Below, piece after piece: positions 43,573 through 53,144 of a stretch of 64,000 nt of DNA (position 1 is the first letter of the stretch; the number at the start of each line of letters is the position of its first letter). The position numbers were made by a program, and so were the translations under genes. The stretch covers positions 83,614-147,613 of the forward strand of contig REBA01000009.1 of NCBI GenBank assembly GCA_004294225.1, read 5' to 3'. The notes below the pieces were generated by a model. That model had not been told where the DNA came from. It saw only the letters and a list, made by a program, of their open reading frames with translations, and ran no database searches. This DNA is from Cytophagales bacterium (GTDB lineage: Bacteria; Bacteroidota; Bacteroidia; Cytophagales; Cytophagaceae).

Positions 43573-44706
43573 ATGGGAAATTTAGAGCAAAAAATTTCAG
43601 AAAGAGTTGATTCTGGAAGCCTTCGTGCTTTACCAAAGAGAACAAATGCTATAGATTTCTCTTCCAACGATTATCTCGGACTAGCAAGAAATAAAACACT
43701 ATATCTTGAGATAGAAAAAGATATACGTTCAAAAAAAACAGATAAACAACTTAATGGTGCTACAGGTTCTAGGCTGTTGTCTGGCAATAATGAAATTATT
43801 GAACAAATAGAGCGGAGTTTAGCTCAGCGATTTGATGCATCCGCCTGTTTGTTATTCAATTCTGGTTACAATGCAAATCTTTCTATTTTATCCTGTTTGC
43901 CCCAAAAGTCAGATACCATTATTTATGACGAACTTATTCATGCAAGTTTAATAGATGGAGCTAGATTGAGCTATGCAAAAAGATTTTCTTTTCGTCATAA
44001 TGATTTGGAAGATTTAGAAAAAAAACTAAAACATGCTCAAGGAGAAATTTATGTTGTAGTAGAGTCTATCTATTCTATGGATGGTGATGAATGTGTAATT
44101 GAGGAAATAATTCAAGTCAGCCAAAGATACAATGCCAAGCTTATTGTAGATGAGGCTCATAGCACTGGTGTTTGGGGAGAACTCGGTAACGGCTGGCTGT
44201 GTAATAAAAAAACACATCATCAGATTTTTGCAAGAATTTACACTTTCGGAAAAGCAATAGGACTTCATGGTGCATGTATATGTGGCTCTGAAGATTTGAA
44301 AACCTATCTAATTAATTTTGCAAGACCTTTTATTTATACCACAGCACTCCCAATTGCTCATTATATTGCTATAGAGACTACATTCAATTATTTGTCTTCT
44401 AATTTATATTTACAGAAACAGCTTTTTGCCAATATAGATTTCTTTCAAAAAAATATGACTTTTGCCAATTCCTCAATCAATCAATTGATGCAATTAAGCA
44501 ATAGTGCTATTCAGATTATACCTACCCCTGGAAATGGAAAGGCGAGAAAAATAGCCGCTCAATTGGCAGAACACAATTTTGATGTAAAGGCAATACTTTC
44601 CCCAACAGTTGCCGAAGGCAAAGAAAGACTGAGGGTTTGCCTTCATAGTTTCAATACAGAAGAAGAAATACTGGGTTTTTCAAATATTCTAAAAACAATA
44701 TTATAA
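43573..44706 (+). CDS. bioF: 8-amino-7-oxononanoate synthase
   Basis: PLP enzyme of the alpha-oxoamine synthase family joining pimeloyl thioester and L-alanine, first dedicated ring-forming step of biotin synthesis. 377 residues from the ATG at 43573 (a TTG precedes). FSSNDYLGLARNK at the N-terminus, VDEAHSTGVWG with the PLP-ring Asp, and the Schiff-base Lys in TFGKAIGLHGA (K227). bioD starts 3 bases after the stop. It is the first of three packed biotin genes; bioB, bioC and bioH are not in the window. The KBL/AONS family also includes 2-amino-3-ketobutyrate CoA ligase, but the context decides for bioF. Confidence 0.92.
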   Translation: MGNLEQKISERVDSGSLRALPKRTNAIDFSSNDYLGLARNKTLYLEIEKDIRSKKTDKQLNGATGSRLLSGNNEIIEQIERSLAQRFDASACLLFNSGYNANLSILSCLPQKSDTIIYDELIHASLIDGARLSYAKRFSFRHNDLEDLEKKLKHAQGEIYVVVESIYSMDGDECVIEEIIQVSQRYNAKLIVDEAHSTGVWGELGNGWLCNKKTHHQIFARIYTFGKAIGLHGACICGSEDLKTYLINFARPFIYTTALPIAHYIAIETTFNYLSSNLYLQKQLFANIDFFQKNMTFANSSINQLMQLSNSAIQIIPTPGNGKARKIAAQLAEHNFDVKAILSPTVAEGKERLRVCLHSFNTEEEILGFSNILKTIL

Positions 44707-44709
44707 GCA

Positions 44710-45336
44710 ATGAAATTAGAAAAATACTTTGTTACAGCTATAGGTACAGATAGCGGTAAAACAGTTGTAAGTGCCATATTAACTCAAGCATTACAAGCAG
44801 ATTATTGGAAGCCAGTGCAGTGTGGTAGTCCCAAAGATGCTGATACTATTCTTGAATTGACCAATAGCGGTTATTCATTGATACACCCTGAGGCATACTT
44901 TCTGAAAGCACCAATGTCTCCGCATGCTGCCGCAAAGCTTGAAGATATCAGAATTGATATAGATAAAATTAATATACCAGACACCCAATCCAACAGACTT
45001 GTTATCGAAGGAGCGGGCGGAGTATTGGTTCCTCTTAATGAACAACACTTTGTGATTGACCTTGTTGCTAAATTTGATGCTCCTTTAGTCTTGGTTTGTA
45101 ATTTATATTTAGGCAGCATTAATCATAGTTTGCTGACTATTAATGAAATAAAAAGAAGAGGGCTAAAAGTGAAAGGTATAATATTTAATGGAGAAGAAAA
45201 CTTACAGAGTGAATCATTTATACTTGATTATTCTGGATATAAATGCTTGTTGAGATTAAGACCAACGGCAAAGGTTAATCAAGAGTTTATTCAACAACAA
45301 GCAATACAATTATTTCAAAATTGGGATGAAAGATAA
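44710..45336 (+). CDS. bioD: Dethiobiotin synthetase
   Basis: ATP-dependent carboxylase closing the ureido ring to give dethiobiotin. 208 residues. P-loop GTDSGKT at 12-18; WKPVQCGSPKDADT carries the conserved Lys and Cys-Gly-Ser region; EGAGGVLVPLNE is the diaminopelargonate-binding block. It overlaps bioA by 11 bases and follows bioF after 3, so the three are translationally coupled. Confidence 0.95.
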   Translation: MKLEKYFVTAIGTDSGKTVVSAILTQALQADYWKPVQCGSPKDADTILELTNSGYSLIHPEAYFLKAPMSPHAAAKLEDIRIDIDKINIPDTQSNRLVIEGAGGVLVPLNEQHFVIDLVAKFDAPLVLVCNLYLGSINHSLLTINEIKRRGLKVKGIIFNGEENLQSESFILDYSGYKCLLRLRPTAKVNQEFIQQQAIQLFQNWDER

Positions 45337-46594
45337 TATTATAGCTATTGATAAAGCCCATGTTTGGCATCCTTTTGATGTACTTCATGCAGATAACATT
45401 TGCATAGAAAAAGCAGAAGGAATATACCTTTATACTTCTGATGGTAGAAAAATATTAGATGCCATATCTTCTTGGTGGGTGAATATACATGGGCATGCCA
45501 ACCCCATTATTTCAAAAGCTATTTATGAGCAAGCGCTTGTTTTAGAACAAGTAATTTTTGCAGGATTTACTCATCCTCCAGCAGTAAATCTTGCTTCAAA
45601 GCTTATGGAAATTCTTCCCTTTGAAGTAGATCAGATTTTTTATTCAGATAATGGGAGCACATCGGTAGAAGTAGCTATTAAGTTAGCGATGCAATTTTGG
45701 TACAATCAATCGATAAAAAGAACCAAAATAATAGCTCTAGAAGGAGCTTATCACGGCGATACTTTTGGAGCTATGGCAGTGGGAGAGCGAAATGTTTTCT
45801 CAAAACCATTTCAGCCTTATTTGTTCCATGTAGAATTCTTGCCTCATTATACTTGTTCTGAACAAGAGTGTATAGCCCATTTTGAGCAATTAGCAAAAAC
45901 AAATGATATTGCTGCATTTATTTATGAGCCACTCGTTCAAGGAGCCGCAGGAATGAGGATTTATAGCAAAGAATTACTATCAAAACTAATTGCTATAGCC
46001 AAAGAATACCAAATAGTTTGCATAGCAGATGAAGTCATGACAGGATTCGGACGTACTGGAAAGTTATTTGCCTCAGAATACATCAATCTTCCACCTGATA
46101 TTATGTGCGTTTCTAAAGGTATAACTGGGGGTTTTTTGCCCTTAGGAGTTACTGCAGTGAATAAAAAAATAGCTAATGTATTTGATTCCTTAGACAAGGA
46201 AAAAAGATTTTACCATGGGCATTCTTATACTGCAAATCCATTAAGCTGTGCCGCAGCTAATGCAAGTATAGCTATTTTGACTTCTGAAGAATGTAGGAAA
46301 GCCATTCTTAGGATAGAACAATCACATCAATCATTTTTAAGTCAGATGCTTGGTCATCCTCAAATCAAATCAATTCAAAGTTTAGGAACAATTCTTTCTA
46401 TTGAATTAAATATAGGTAACGAAACCTCTTATTTTCACAATAAAAGAGATGAACTGTATCGATTTTTTATGAATAAAAATATATTAATCAGGCCTTTGGG
46501 AAACGTGATATATGTATTGCCACCTTATGTAATAAAAAATGAGGAATTAGAGGAAATATATAATGCAATTATTGAACTCTTAAATCTAAGCTGA
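45326..46594 (+). CDS. bioA: Adenosylmethionine-8-amino-7-oxononanoate aminotransferase
   Basis: PLP enzyme making 7,8-diaminononanoate, normally with S-adenosylmethionine as amino donor. 422 residues. HVWHPFD at the N-terminus, SSWWVNIHGH at about 48-56, the PLP-ring Asp in IADEVMTGFGRTGK and Schiff-base K264 in CVSKGITGGFLPLG. The WW pair supports BioA over other class III aminotransferases. Last gene of bioF-bioD-bioA. Confidence 0.95.
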   Translation: MKDNIIAIDKAHVWHPFDVLHADNICIEKAEGIYLYTSDGRKILDAISSWWVNIHGHANPIISKAIYEQALVLEQVIFAGFTHPPAVNLASKLMEILPFEVDQIFYSDNGSTSVEVAIKLAMQFWYNQSIKRTKIIALEGAYHGDTFGAMAVGERNVFSKPFQPYLFHVEFLPHYTCSEQECIAHFEQLAKTNDIAAFIYEPLVQGAAGMRIYSKELLSKLIAIAKEYQIVCIADEVMTGFGRTGKLFASEYINLPPDIMCVSKGITGGFLPLGVTAVNKKIANVFDSLDKEKRFYHGHSYTANPLSCAAANASIAILTSEECRKAILRIEQSHQSFLSQMLGHPQIKSIQSLGTILSIELNIGNETSYFHNKRDELYRFFMNKNILIRPLGNVIYVLPPYVIKNEELEEIYNAIIELLNLS

Positions 46595-46595
46595 T

Positions 46596-46603
46596 TATCT
46601 TTG
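46596..46603 (+). promoter_or_regulatory. Predicted -7 element for the secreted protein gene at 46624
   Basis: TATCTTTG, a TAnnTTTG match, 20 bases before the TTG start; TTG at 46572-46574 could be the -33 box, but with a long 21-base spacer. Confidence 0.4.
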
Positions 46604-46623
46604 ATAAACTAAGTTATTATTTA

Positions 46624-48213
46624 TTGTTAAAAATATATTCTGTGTCTTTTAGTTTACGATTCTTGCTATTTTTTATTATCTGTTACTGTAACCATAATTT
46701 TATTAAGGCTCAGATACTAGATAAATGTATTCCTTTTTCATCAGCCACACCTTTTCAAGAGCCTGATGGGCGAAGAGAGAGTATAAGGATAGATGATAAA
46801 ACATTTGTTACCATCAGTAAAATAAAGGGAAACATTGGTGGCTTAGCAGAATTCGTGCTTGAGAAATACACTATAGATTTAGAGAATTTATTTAAAACCC
46901 CTATTCCCGTTGATGGTACAGAAGAAATAGAAGAAATGTTTATTCACGAAAATAATATTATTTTACTTTCGGTAATTCATCAAGAATCACAGAGCAATTG
47001 TATGTTGAAAGCCACAACTTATGATTTAGAAACTGGGGTAAAGAAAGCACAGAAAGTCTTGATAGAAGAAAAAATTTTCCCTTGGATTTCAGAGAAATCT
47101 AGAGGAGCAATAAAGCAGAGTTTTAATGATATGATTTGTGCAGCTATAGGAAGAAACTATACTACACCTCCTAATTATAAGATTAGAATTAGGTATAGTC
47201 CTGATAAATCTCTTTTCGCAGCTTATTTATTTGACTATAGCCAAAAAAGTCTCAATGGGAAGTGTTTTATATTTAACAAACAATTAGAAAGAGTAACTTC
47301 TGGCAACATTCATATAGACAATAACTTCACTAATTACGCTGTGCAACCCAATAATAGGGGAGAGGTATATATCGTGAATGGAGACAAAAGTGGACGAATA
47401 GCTGTTGTTCAATATAATCTTGAAACTAGAAAATATAAATATTTAGATATTCAAAATGCAAGTGCAAAGCGAGAAAGTTTGGTTCTTAGTTTATTGGGCG
47501 ACGATATAGTCTATGTAGCAAATGTAATTATCGGTAACAATAGGCTATCAGGGGTAATGTATTCTAAATTTAATTTTATCACTAATCTTGTAGAAAGAGT
47601 CAATTTTCACGACTTGTCAGATGGGTTAAGGCAAACTATGGAACATTCTTGGGAATATGTCAAACAGAAATCACCAGATAATTGGACCAATTATGAAGTG
47701 TCTGAATTTTTTGTTAATGCCGATGAAGAGGTGATTATAGCCTTAGAGAAGAGAGAAATACAAACACCTGCTTATCCTTACGAGCAATCTAATACTGTTG
47801 AAATACAAAAGTGGCAAGAGTGTACTGGGAATGTATATACAGCAGGAATGTTTCTATTTAGCTTTAATAATAAAGATGAATTGAAATGGGAAAATGCTTA
47901 TGCCAAAGCACAAATCTCGGATTTGAATACCGGTATAAATACAGCATCTTATGTAATGGATAATAGCCATTCAACTAAGTTTAGGGCATTGTATAGCACT
48001 TCTAATAACGCTAGTGGAATATTCAACACCTTAAATTATTTAGAGTGGGATAAAGCAACAGGAAAAAAAGTTAAGGAGCTTCAATTACCTAATGATGAAT
48101 TGTTGGGTTTAGTAAGGAGTTATACCCAATGGAATAAGAATCAATTAATATTGGTAGGTCGAAAAGGTTTATTAGGAAAAAAATCTACAATGTGTTCTTA
48201 CAAGCTAGAGTAA
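46624..48213 (+). CDS. Secreted hypothetical protein, beta-propeller-like, TTG start
   Basis: 529 residues. No in-frame ATG exists before the mature region; TTG at 46624 starts a good signal peptide whose cleavage would leave Gln first (FIKAQILDKC). The mature part has repeated beta-type blocks (FVTISKIKGNIGGLAEFVL, NIILLSVIHQESQSNC, IRIRYSPDKSLFAAYLFD) suggesting a propeller, but no family is recognised. It starts 29 bases after bioA and could be read from the biotin transcript or from its own -7 box. Its 3' end is 1 base from the convergent dnaG stop. Confidence 0.78.
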   Translation: MLKIYSVSFSLRFLLFFIICYCNHNFIKAQILDKCIPFSSATPFQEPDGRRESIRIDDKTFVTISKIKGNIGGLAEFVLEKYTIDLENLFKTPIPVDGTEEIEEMFIHENNIILLSVIHQESQSNCMLKATTYDLETGVKKAQKVLIEEKIFPWISEKSRGAIKQSFNDMICAAIGRNYTTPPNYKIRIRYSPDKSLFAAYLFDYSQKSLNGKCFIFNKQLERVTSGNIHIDNNFTNYAVQPNNRGEVYIVNGDKSGRIAVVQYNLETRKYKYLDIQNASAKRESLVLSLLGDDIVYVANVIIGNNRLSGVMYSKFNFITNLVERVNFHDLSDGLRQTMEHSWEYVKQKSPDNWTNYEVSEFFVNADEEVIIALEKREIQTPAYPYEQSNTVEIQKWQECTGNVYTAGMFLFSFNNKDELKWENAYAKAQISDLNTGINTASYVMDNSHSTKFRALYSTSNNASGIFNTLNYLEWDKATGKKVKELQLPNDELLGLVRSYTQWNKNQLILVGRKGLLGKKSTMCSYKLE

Positions 48214-48214
48214 G

Positions 48215-50158
48215 CTAATTTCCTATCACTATCCCTAGCAAAGAGGCCACTTGTTTTTCGGCATTTTTTAATTCTATGTGAACCTTTTGAAATTTTTGGG
48301 TTTCCTCATTCTCTAATGGCTGGAGTAAATTTTCCATATTAATTTCAATCATATCTCTTATGCTTCGCCATTTTAATCGCATAATACTGGAATATACAGT
48401 GTGAAATAAGTTATCCTTTTCTGTAGGTATAAATATTTGAAATTTTTCCCAGTTATTACTTATTTGGTATTTATTTGCCATCATATTGAAGGCTTCATTT
48501 TTGATGTCATTATTAGGGTGAGAGAGAAATATACTAGTGTCTATTTCTTGATTGCTTAGTGCTAAGTTTTTAATAATTTTCAGCATTTCATTATACAAAG
48601 GGTCTTTAAATTCGTGGTCGCTTACCTCTTGTAACAAATAATTTACAAATTTTATTTTCCCATCAATTTGTTCATTTCCAAAATTGATTAATAATCTAAT
48701 GAGCTCTTTTTCTTGAAGCTTTACTAAATCTATTTCACTAGGGCTTTGTTTTTCTTCTTCGTTTGGTTGTAGATAATCTGTAATAGGAAGCTCTTGTTCT
48801 TGGTTATTGTGAAGCGTATCGTTATTCTTCTTGGTTTTCTGAATTTGAATTTTATTATTTTCAGAAATCAATACTTGTTCATCGATTTGAAGAAGTTGGC
48901 TACATTGTTTGAACAAAACAGCTCGCTTTATTCCATCAGGAATTTTTCCTATACTTTCAACAATTTCTTTGATAACTCCAGCTTTTTTTATGGGGTCATT
49001 GGCAGCTTCTTTAAGAAAAAGCTCAGTTTTGAAAGTAATGAAGTCTTGTTGATGATTTTGAATATAAGTTCGAAAACTAGGAGCACCTATTTTCTTGATA
49101 TAGCTGTCTGGGTCATTTCCATCGGGGAACAGCAATACATTTACGTTTAACCCCGCCTCTAATATCATATCTATACCTCTTATAGAAGCTTTAATACCAG
49201 CAGCATCGCCATCGTAGAGTACAGTTATATTTTGGGTATATCTGCCTATGAGCTTGATTTGCTCTTCTGTAAGCGATGTTCCAGAGGAGGCTACTACATT
49301 TTCTACTCCTGCCTGATGCATAGAAATAACATCAGTATAACCCTCGACTAGGTAGCAATTGTCAGTTGTTCGGATAGCATTCTTTGCTTGGGCTATACCA
49401 TATAAAATTTTACTTTTATGGTAAACATCTGTTTCGGGGGAATTGATGTACTTAGGTTGATTTTTTTCATTCTTTAGAGTTCTTGCTCCAAACGCAATTG
49501 TTTTCCCTGATACATTATGGATAGGGAAAATTACTCTGCCTCTAAACCTATCGTAGTGTCTTGTTTTCTCGTTTTCGTTATTTTCTTTTTTGATTGATAA
49601 ACCTGATTTCTCTAATAAATCTAGGCTGTATTGGTTTTCTAATGCTGTTTTGGTAAAGCTATCCCACTGGTCAAGGCTGTAGCCTAATTCAAATTTGTTG
49701 ATAGTTTCTTTACTAAAACCTCTTTCAGTGAAATAGCTTAACCCTATAGCTTTTCCTTCCTCATTTTGCAGGAGCGTTTGTTGGTAGTAGTTTTTTGCGT
49801 AATTGAGAATGATATATAGGCTTTCTTTATCGTTGTATGTGTTTCTTTCTTCATCGCTGACTGGTGTTTCTGGAAGGGCTATTCCATATTTTTTTGCGAG
49901 TTGTTTTAATGTTTCTAGATAGCCTATACCTTCTATATCCATTACGAATTGAATAGCATCGCCTACAGCTCCGCAGCCAAAGCATTTATATATTCCTTTA
50001 TTTACTGATACATTGAAAGAGGGGGTTTTTTCGTTGTGAAATGGACAACAAGCAATATAGTTTTGACCTCTTTTTTTGAGTGTAATATAATCGCTAATGA
50101 CCTCTACAATATCACTAGATTCTTTGATTCTATCTATGGTTTCTTTGTCTAAAGCCAT
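48215..50158 (-). CDS. dnaG: DNA primase
   Basis: Makes RNA primers for replication. 647 residues. N-terminal zinc finger: C38, H41 (CCPFHNEKTPSF), C59 and C62 (YKCFGCG). The catalytic core follows with FRGRVIFPIHNVSGKTIAFGAR-type text (about 205-225), the TOPRIM Glu in YLVEGYTDVI, then YDGDAAGIKAS. The C-terminal ~200 residues form a helical DnaB-interacting region that is poorly conserved. It starts 4 bases after the upstream acetyltransferase-nitrilase gene on the same strand. Confidence 0.96.
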   Translation of the reverse strand: MALDKETIDRIKESSDIVEVISDYITLKKRGQNYIACCPFHNEKTPSFNVSVNKGIYKCFGCGAVGDAIQFVMDIEGIGYLETLKQLAKKYGIALPETPVSDEERNTYNDKESLYIILNYAKNYYQQTLLQNEEGKAIGLSYFTERGFSKETINKFELGYSLDQWDSFTKTALENQYSLDLLEKSGLSIKKENNENEKTRHYDRFRGRVIFPIHNVSGKTIAFGARTLKNEKNQPKYINSPETDVYHKSKILYGIAQAKNAIRTTDNCYLVEGYTDVISMHQAGVENVVASSGTSLTEEQIKLIGRYTQNITVLYDGDAAGIKASIRGIDMILEAGLNVNVLLFPDGNDPDSYIKKIGAPSFRTYIQNHQQDFITFKTELFLKEAANDPIKKAGVIKEIVESIGKIPDGIKRAVLFKQCSQLLQIDEQVLISENNKIQIQKTKKNNDTLHNNQEQELPITDYLQPNEEEKQSPSEIDLVKLQEKELIRLLINFGNEQIDGKIKFVNYLLQEVSDHEFKDPLYNEMLKIIKNLALSNQEIDTSIFLSHPNNDIKNEAFNMMANKYQISNNWEKFQIFIPTEKDNLFHTVYSSIMRLKWRSIRDMIEINMENLLQPLENEETQKFQKVHIELKNAEKQVASLLGIVIGN

Positions 50159-50162
50159 ATTG

Positions 50163-51725
50163 TTATTTTAACCAAGATACTTTATATAAATCGTTTCTTC
50201 TGTTGAATAGATTTCTTACTGTTCCGTGGCTTCTTAGCTTTTTTAATAAGTCGATGTCTAAATCTACAATTAGTGTAGTTTCGGCATTTTCAGTAGCTTG
50301 TGCTACTACTGCATCATGAGGAAAAGAGAAGTCGGAAGGTGAAAATACCGCAGAGCGTGCATATTGTATATCCATATTCTCCACCCCAGGTAGGTTGCCT
50401 ACGCTTCCAGATATGGCAACATAGCATTCGTTTTCTATAGCTCTAGCTTGAGCACATCTCATTACTCTTAGAAATGAATTTTTGGTGTCTGTCCAGTAGG
50501 GAACGAATATGATATTTACTCCTTGCTCGGCTAATATTCTTGAAAGTTCTGGGAATTCTATATCATAACAAATAAGTATAGCTATTTTACAAGCGTCGGT
50601 GTCAAATATTTTTAACTTATTACCTCCTTGCAAGCCCCAATGATGGCTTTCATCTGGGGTAACGTGTAGTTTGTATTGAGAATCAGAGGTGCCATCTCTT
50701 CTGCACAAATAGGAAACATTATATAAAGCCCCTTCTTTATAGTAAGGCATGGAGCCTGCTATAATATTGATATTATAAGACAAGGCAAGGTTAATCATTT
50801 TTTCTTGTATGGCTTGAGTGTATTCTGCCAAAGCCCTTACAGCTTCTGCAGCTGTTTCTTTGCCGAATTCTGCCATTAAAGGGGCATTAAAAAATTCTGG
50901 GAATATCACAAAATCTGCTTTATAGCCTGAAACAGTATCGACAAAGAATTCTACTTGTTGGAATAGGTCATTGAGGTTGCTCATTTTTCTCATTTCCCAT
51001 TGTACTACTCCTACCCTTACGATTGATTTCTTCCCACCAAGTAGCTGAGAGCCATCATCGTAATATACATTTATCCATTCAAGCAAAGTAGCATAAGAGG
51101 CTGATTCTTTGTCGTCGGGGAGATAATTGGATAGAATTTTTCTGACGTGAAAATCGTTCGCAAGCTGAAAAGTGAGAATAGGATCATAGATTTCTTTGTT
51201 TTTTACTCTTTCTATATATTCTCTAGGGCTAAACTGTTTGGAAAATTTCTCATATCCAGGGATTCTTCCTCCAGCAATTATTGCTCTTAGATTAAATTTT
51301 TCGCAAAGTTCTTTACGGGCATCATACAATCTTCTTCCAAGTCTTAATCCTTGGTATTCGGGATTAACAAATACGTCTATTCCGTATAAGGTGTCTCCTT
51401 CATTGTCGTGGGTTTTCAGGGTTCCATCTCCAGTAATTTGTTTGTAAGTATGATTATCGCCGTAGTCAGAGTATTTTACTATTAGGCTGAATGCAGCAGC
51501 TACAAGTTTTCCATTGTCTTCAATACAGACCTGTCCTTCGGGGAAATGTTTGATCATTGATCTTAGTTCTCTTTTAGAGAATGCACCTCCTGCATTGGAA
51601 TATACTAAATCCATAATCTCTCTGATATCATCAAAGTCTTCTGGATGAATATTTCTTAGGTTTAGTTTGTGTTCGGTTTCCACTTCGTATTTTTTTTTCT
51701 TTTCGATTTTTTTAGGCGAAGTCAT
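50163..51725 (-). CDS. Fused GNAT acetyltransferase / carbon-nitrogen hydrolase
   Basis: 520 residues. N-terminal GNAT domain (about 18-200; GIDVFVNPEYQGLRLGRRLYD is the acetyl-CoA-binding part) joined to a nitrilase-superfamily domain (about 228-500). The Glu-Lys-Cys triad is present: Glu in IFPEFFNAPL, Lys in YKLHVTPDE and Cys in AILICYDIEFPE. The fusion occurs widely in Bacteroidota and Proteobacteria; the substrate is unknown, an N-acylated amide being one guess. dnaG follows after 4 bases. Confidence 0.9.
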   Translation of the reverse strand: MTSPKKIEKKKKYEVETEHKLNLRNIHPEDFDDIREIMDLVYSNAGGAFSKRELRSMIKHFPEGQVCIEDNGKLVAAAFSLIVKYSDYGDNHTYKQITGDGTLKTHDNEGDTLYGIDVFVNPEYQGLRLGRRLYDARKELCEKFNLRAIIAGGRIPGYEKFSKQFSPREYIERVKNKEIYDPILTFQLANDFHVRKILSNYLPDDKESASYATLLEWINVYYDDGSQLLGGKKSIVRVGVVQWEMRKMSNLNDLFQQVEFFVDTVSGYKADFVIFPEFFNAPLMAEFGKETAAEAVRALAEYTQAIQEKMINLALSYNINIIAGSMPYYKEGALYNVSYLCRRDGTSDSQYKLHVTPDESHHWGLQGGNKLKIFDTDACKIAILICYDIEFPELSRILAEQGVNIIFVPYWTDTKNSFLRVMRCAQARAIENECYVAISGSVGNLPGVENMDIQYARSAVFSPSDFSFPHDAVVAQATENAETTLIVDLDIDLLKKLRSHGTVRNLFNRRNDLYKVSWLK

Positions 51726-51794
51726 ACTATTGGTCGTTATTTTTAAAGGTATGAATCTAAAAATTACCTTTTTTTTATCTGAAATCCTAGGGTT

Positions 51795-52895
51795 TTAAAA
51801 AGCTTCAGTCACAGTAACGTAGGAAGCGAAAGATTGATGTCCGATACCGAAATCTAGTCTCAGGTTTAATTTTTCTTTTGGTTTAAGGGCAATCCTTAAT
51901 CCTGACCCTAATGTGTATTTGATTGGTTGAAATCTATATATAAGGACTCTGTTCGAAATATCGCCTATACCAGCAAATACTACCATTCCAATTCGTTTCC
52001 AAATAGGTATTCTGTATTCTGCTTGGATATAGATTTGACTATTGTCCCTATATCTGCCTGCATAATACCCACGCATATTATCCGAACCCCCATGCGAGGC
52101 TAAATATCTGTATGGCACAGCTCCCGTGGCAAATGAGCCGTATGCTTGAAACGCTAATACTTGTTTTCTTCTTAATGAAATGTACTTTCGAATATCAATG
52201 ACGGTATTGGTGAATTGATATTCGCTTAGAATTAATGGGGAGAACTTTAGCATAGAAAACTGAACGAATGCACCTTTGTCTGGACTAAAGGCATTGTTTC
52301 GGGTATCCCATGCTAGTAAGATTCCCAGACCTGAGCTTATACCTCCATCTTTTCCTCTAATTACCGTATTGTCAAAAAGTTTATTTTTTTGATAATGCAT
52401 GTTGTAAACTATCTGTAGCTCCCAAATTATCCCTACATATACTTTAGAAAATATTTTTCGAAGTAATTGTGGGTTGGAGAAAAATTGATCAAAAGCATAG
52501 CTTTCTAGGTTTGATTTTGGGGTATTATCTCCTATGCCCCAAAATTTATCAGGAAAACGGCTAAATGTGTTTCGTATTCGAAAGATATATTTTTCATTTG
52601 GGCTGAACAAGTTAGCTCCTAACATAAAGATTAACTGTTTTCTCATGGTAATAAGCCCAATACTTTCTATGTTTGAAGTTCTTGTTAGGGTGTCCTCTTT
52701 TTTTATTTTGAAGAAATAAGAACTGGCATAACCAAGCCCCCATTTGGTTTCTGGACTTTTGATTACTATAGGAACAAATAAGAAGTCTTTAGTAAATTTA
52801 TTATAACTAGAGCTATCAGCTGAGTTCTGGGCGTTTATTATGCCACATCTAGCGATTAAGGTTAAACTAATTAAGGTGAAAAAATAATACTTCAT
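51795..52895 (-). CDS. Outer membrane beta-barrel protein of the BamA/TamA (Omp85, surface antigen) type
   Basis: 366 residues. A signal peptide ends in INA with Gln following. Alternating strands fill the sequence; the Omp85 loop-6-like motif is DNMRGYYAGRYRDN (about 275-288), and the last strands (GSGLRIALKPKEKLNLRLDFG) end the barrel. No POTRA domains fit in the short N-terminal part, so it is a barrel-only member, not BamA itself. Role unknown. A small protein gene ends 21 bases upstream on the same strand. Confidence 0.82.
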   Translation of the reverse strand: MKYYFFTLISLTLIARCGIINAQNSADSSSYNKFTKDFLFVPIVIKSPETKWGLGYASSYFFKIKKEDTLTRTSNIESIGLITMRKQLIFMLGANLFSPNEKYIFRIRNTFSRFPDKFWGIGDNTPKSNLESYAFDQFFSNPQLLRKIFSKVYVGIIWELQIVYNMHYQKNKLFDNTVIRGKDGGISSGLGILLAWDTRNNAFSPDKGAFVQFSMLKFSPLILSEYQFTNTVIDIRKYISLRRKQVLAFQAYGSFATGAVPYRYLASHGGSDNMRGYYAGRYRDNSQIYIQAEYRIPIWKRIGMVVFAGIGDISNRVLIYRFQPIKYTLGSGLRIALKPKEKLNLRLDFGIGHQSFASYVTVTEAF

Positions 52896-52916
52896 GCTGG
52901 AAAAAAATTTGTGGGG

Positions 52917-53126
52917 CTACCAGTAATTTCTGTTGTCCATAATTACCATTTGCCAATTGTTATCTCCCATTAGTTTTTCTTTAGTGATTAACTTTTGATT
53001 CTTGTTTTTTAAATGAGCAATTGTGAAATACAACCCTTCTATTTCTTTCACTTCCCATTTCTCTCCATTGGGCTCTATGAGGTGGTCTCCTTTTTTTATG
53101 ATTGTTTCTTTTTTGATGAGCTTCAT
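52917..53126 (-). CDS. Small hypothetical protein
   Basis: 69 residues, highly charged, with a beta-rich pattern (IKKGDHLIEPNGEKWEVKEIEG) reminiscent of small SH3-like barrels. No family recognised. It sits 18 bases after the hemerythrin gene and 21 before the barrel gene on the same strand, spacing that supports it being real and co-transcribed. Confidence 0.6.
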   Translation of the reverse strand: MKLIKKETIIKKGDHLIEPNGEKWEVKEIEGLYFTIAHLKNKNQKLITKEKLMGDNNWQMVIMDNRNYW

Positions 53127-53144
53127 TGTATAGATAGATATTGA

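Noticed and set aside
50163..51725. Possible assembly artefact joining an acetyltransferase and a nitrilase
   Set aside because: The same fusion is known in many bacteria and the linker reads through in frame without oddities.
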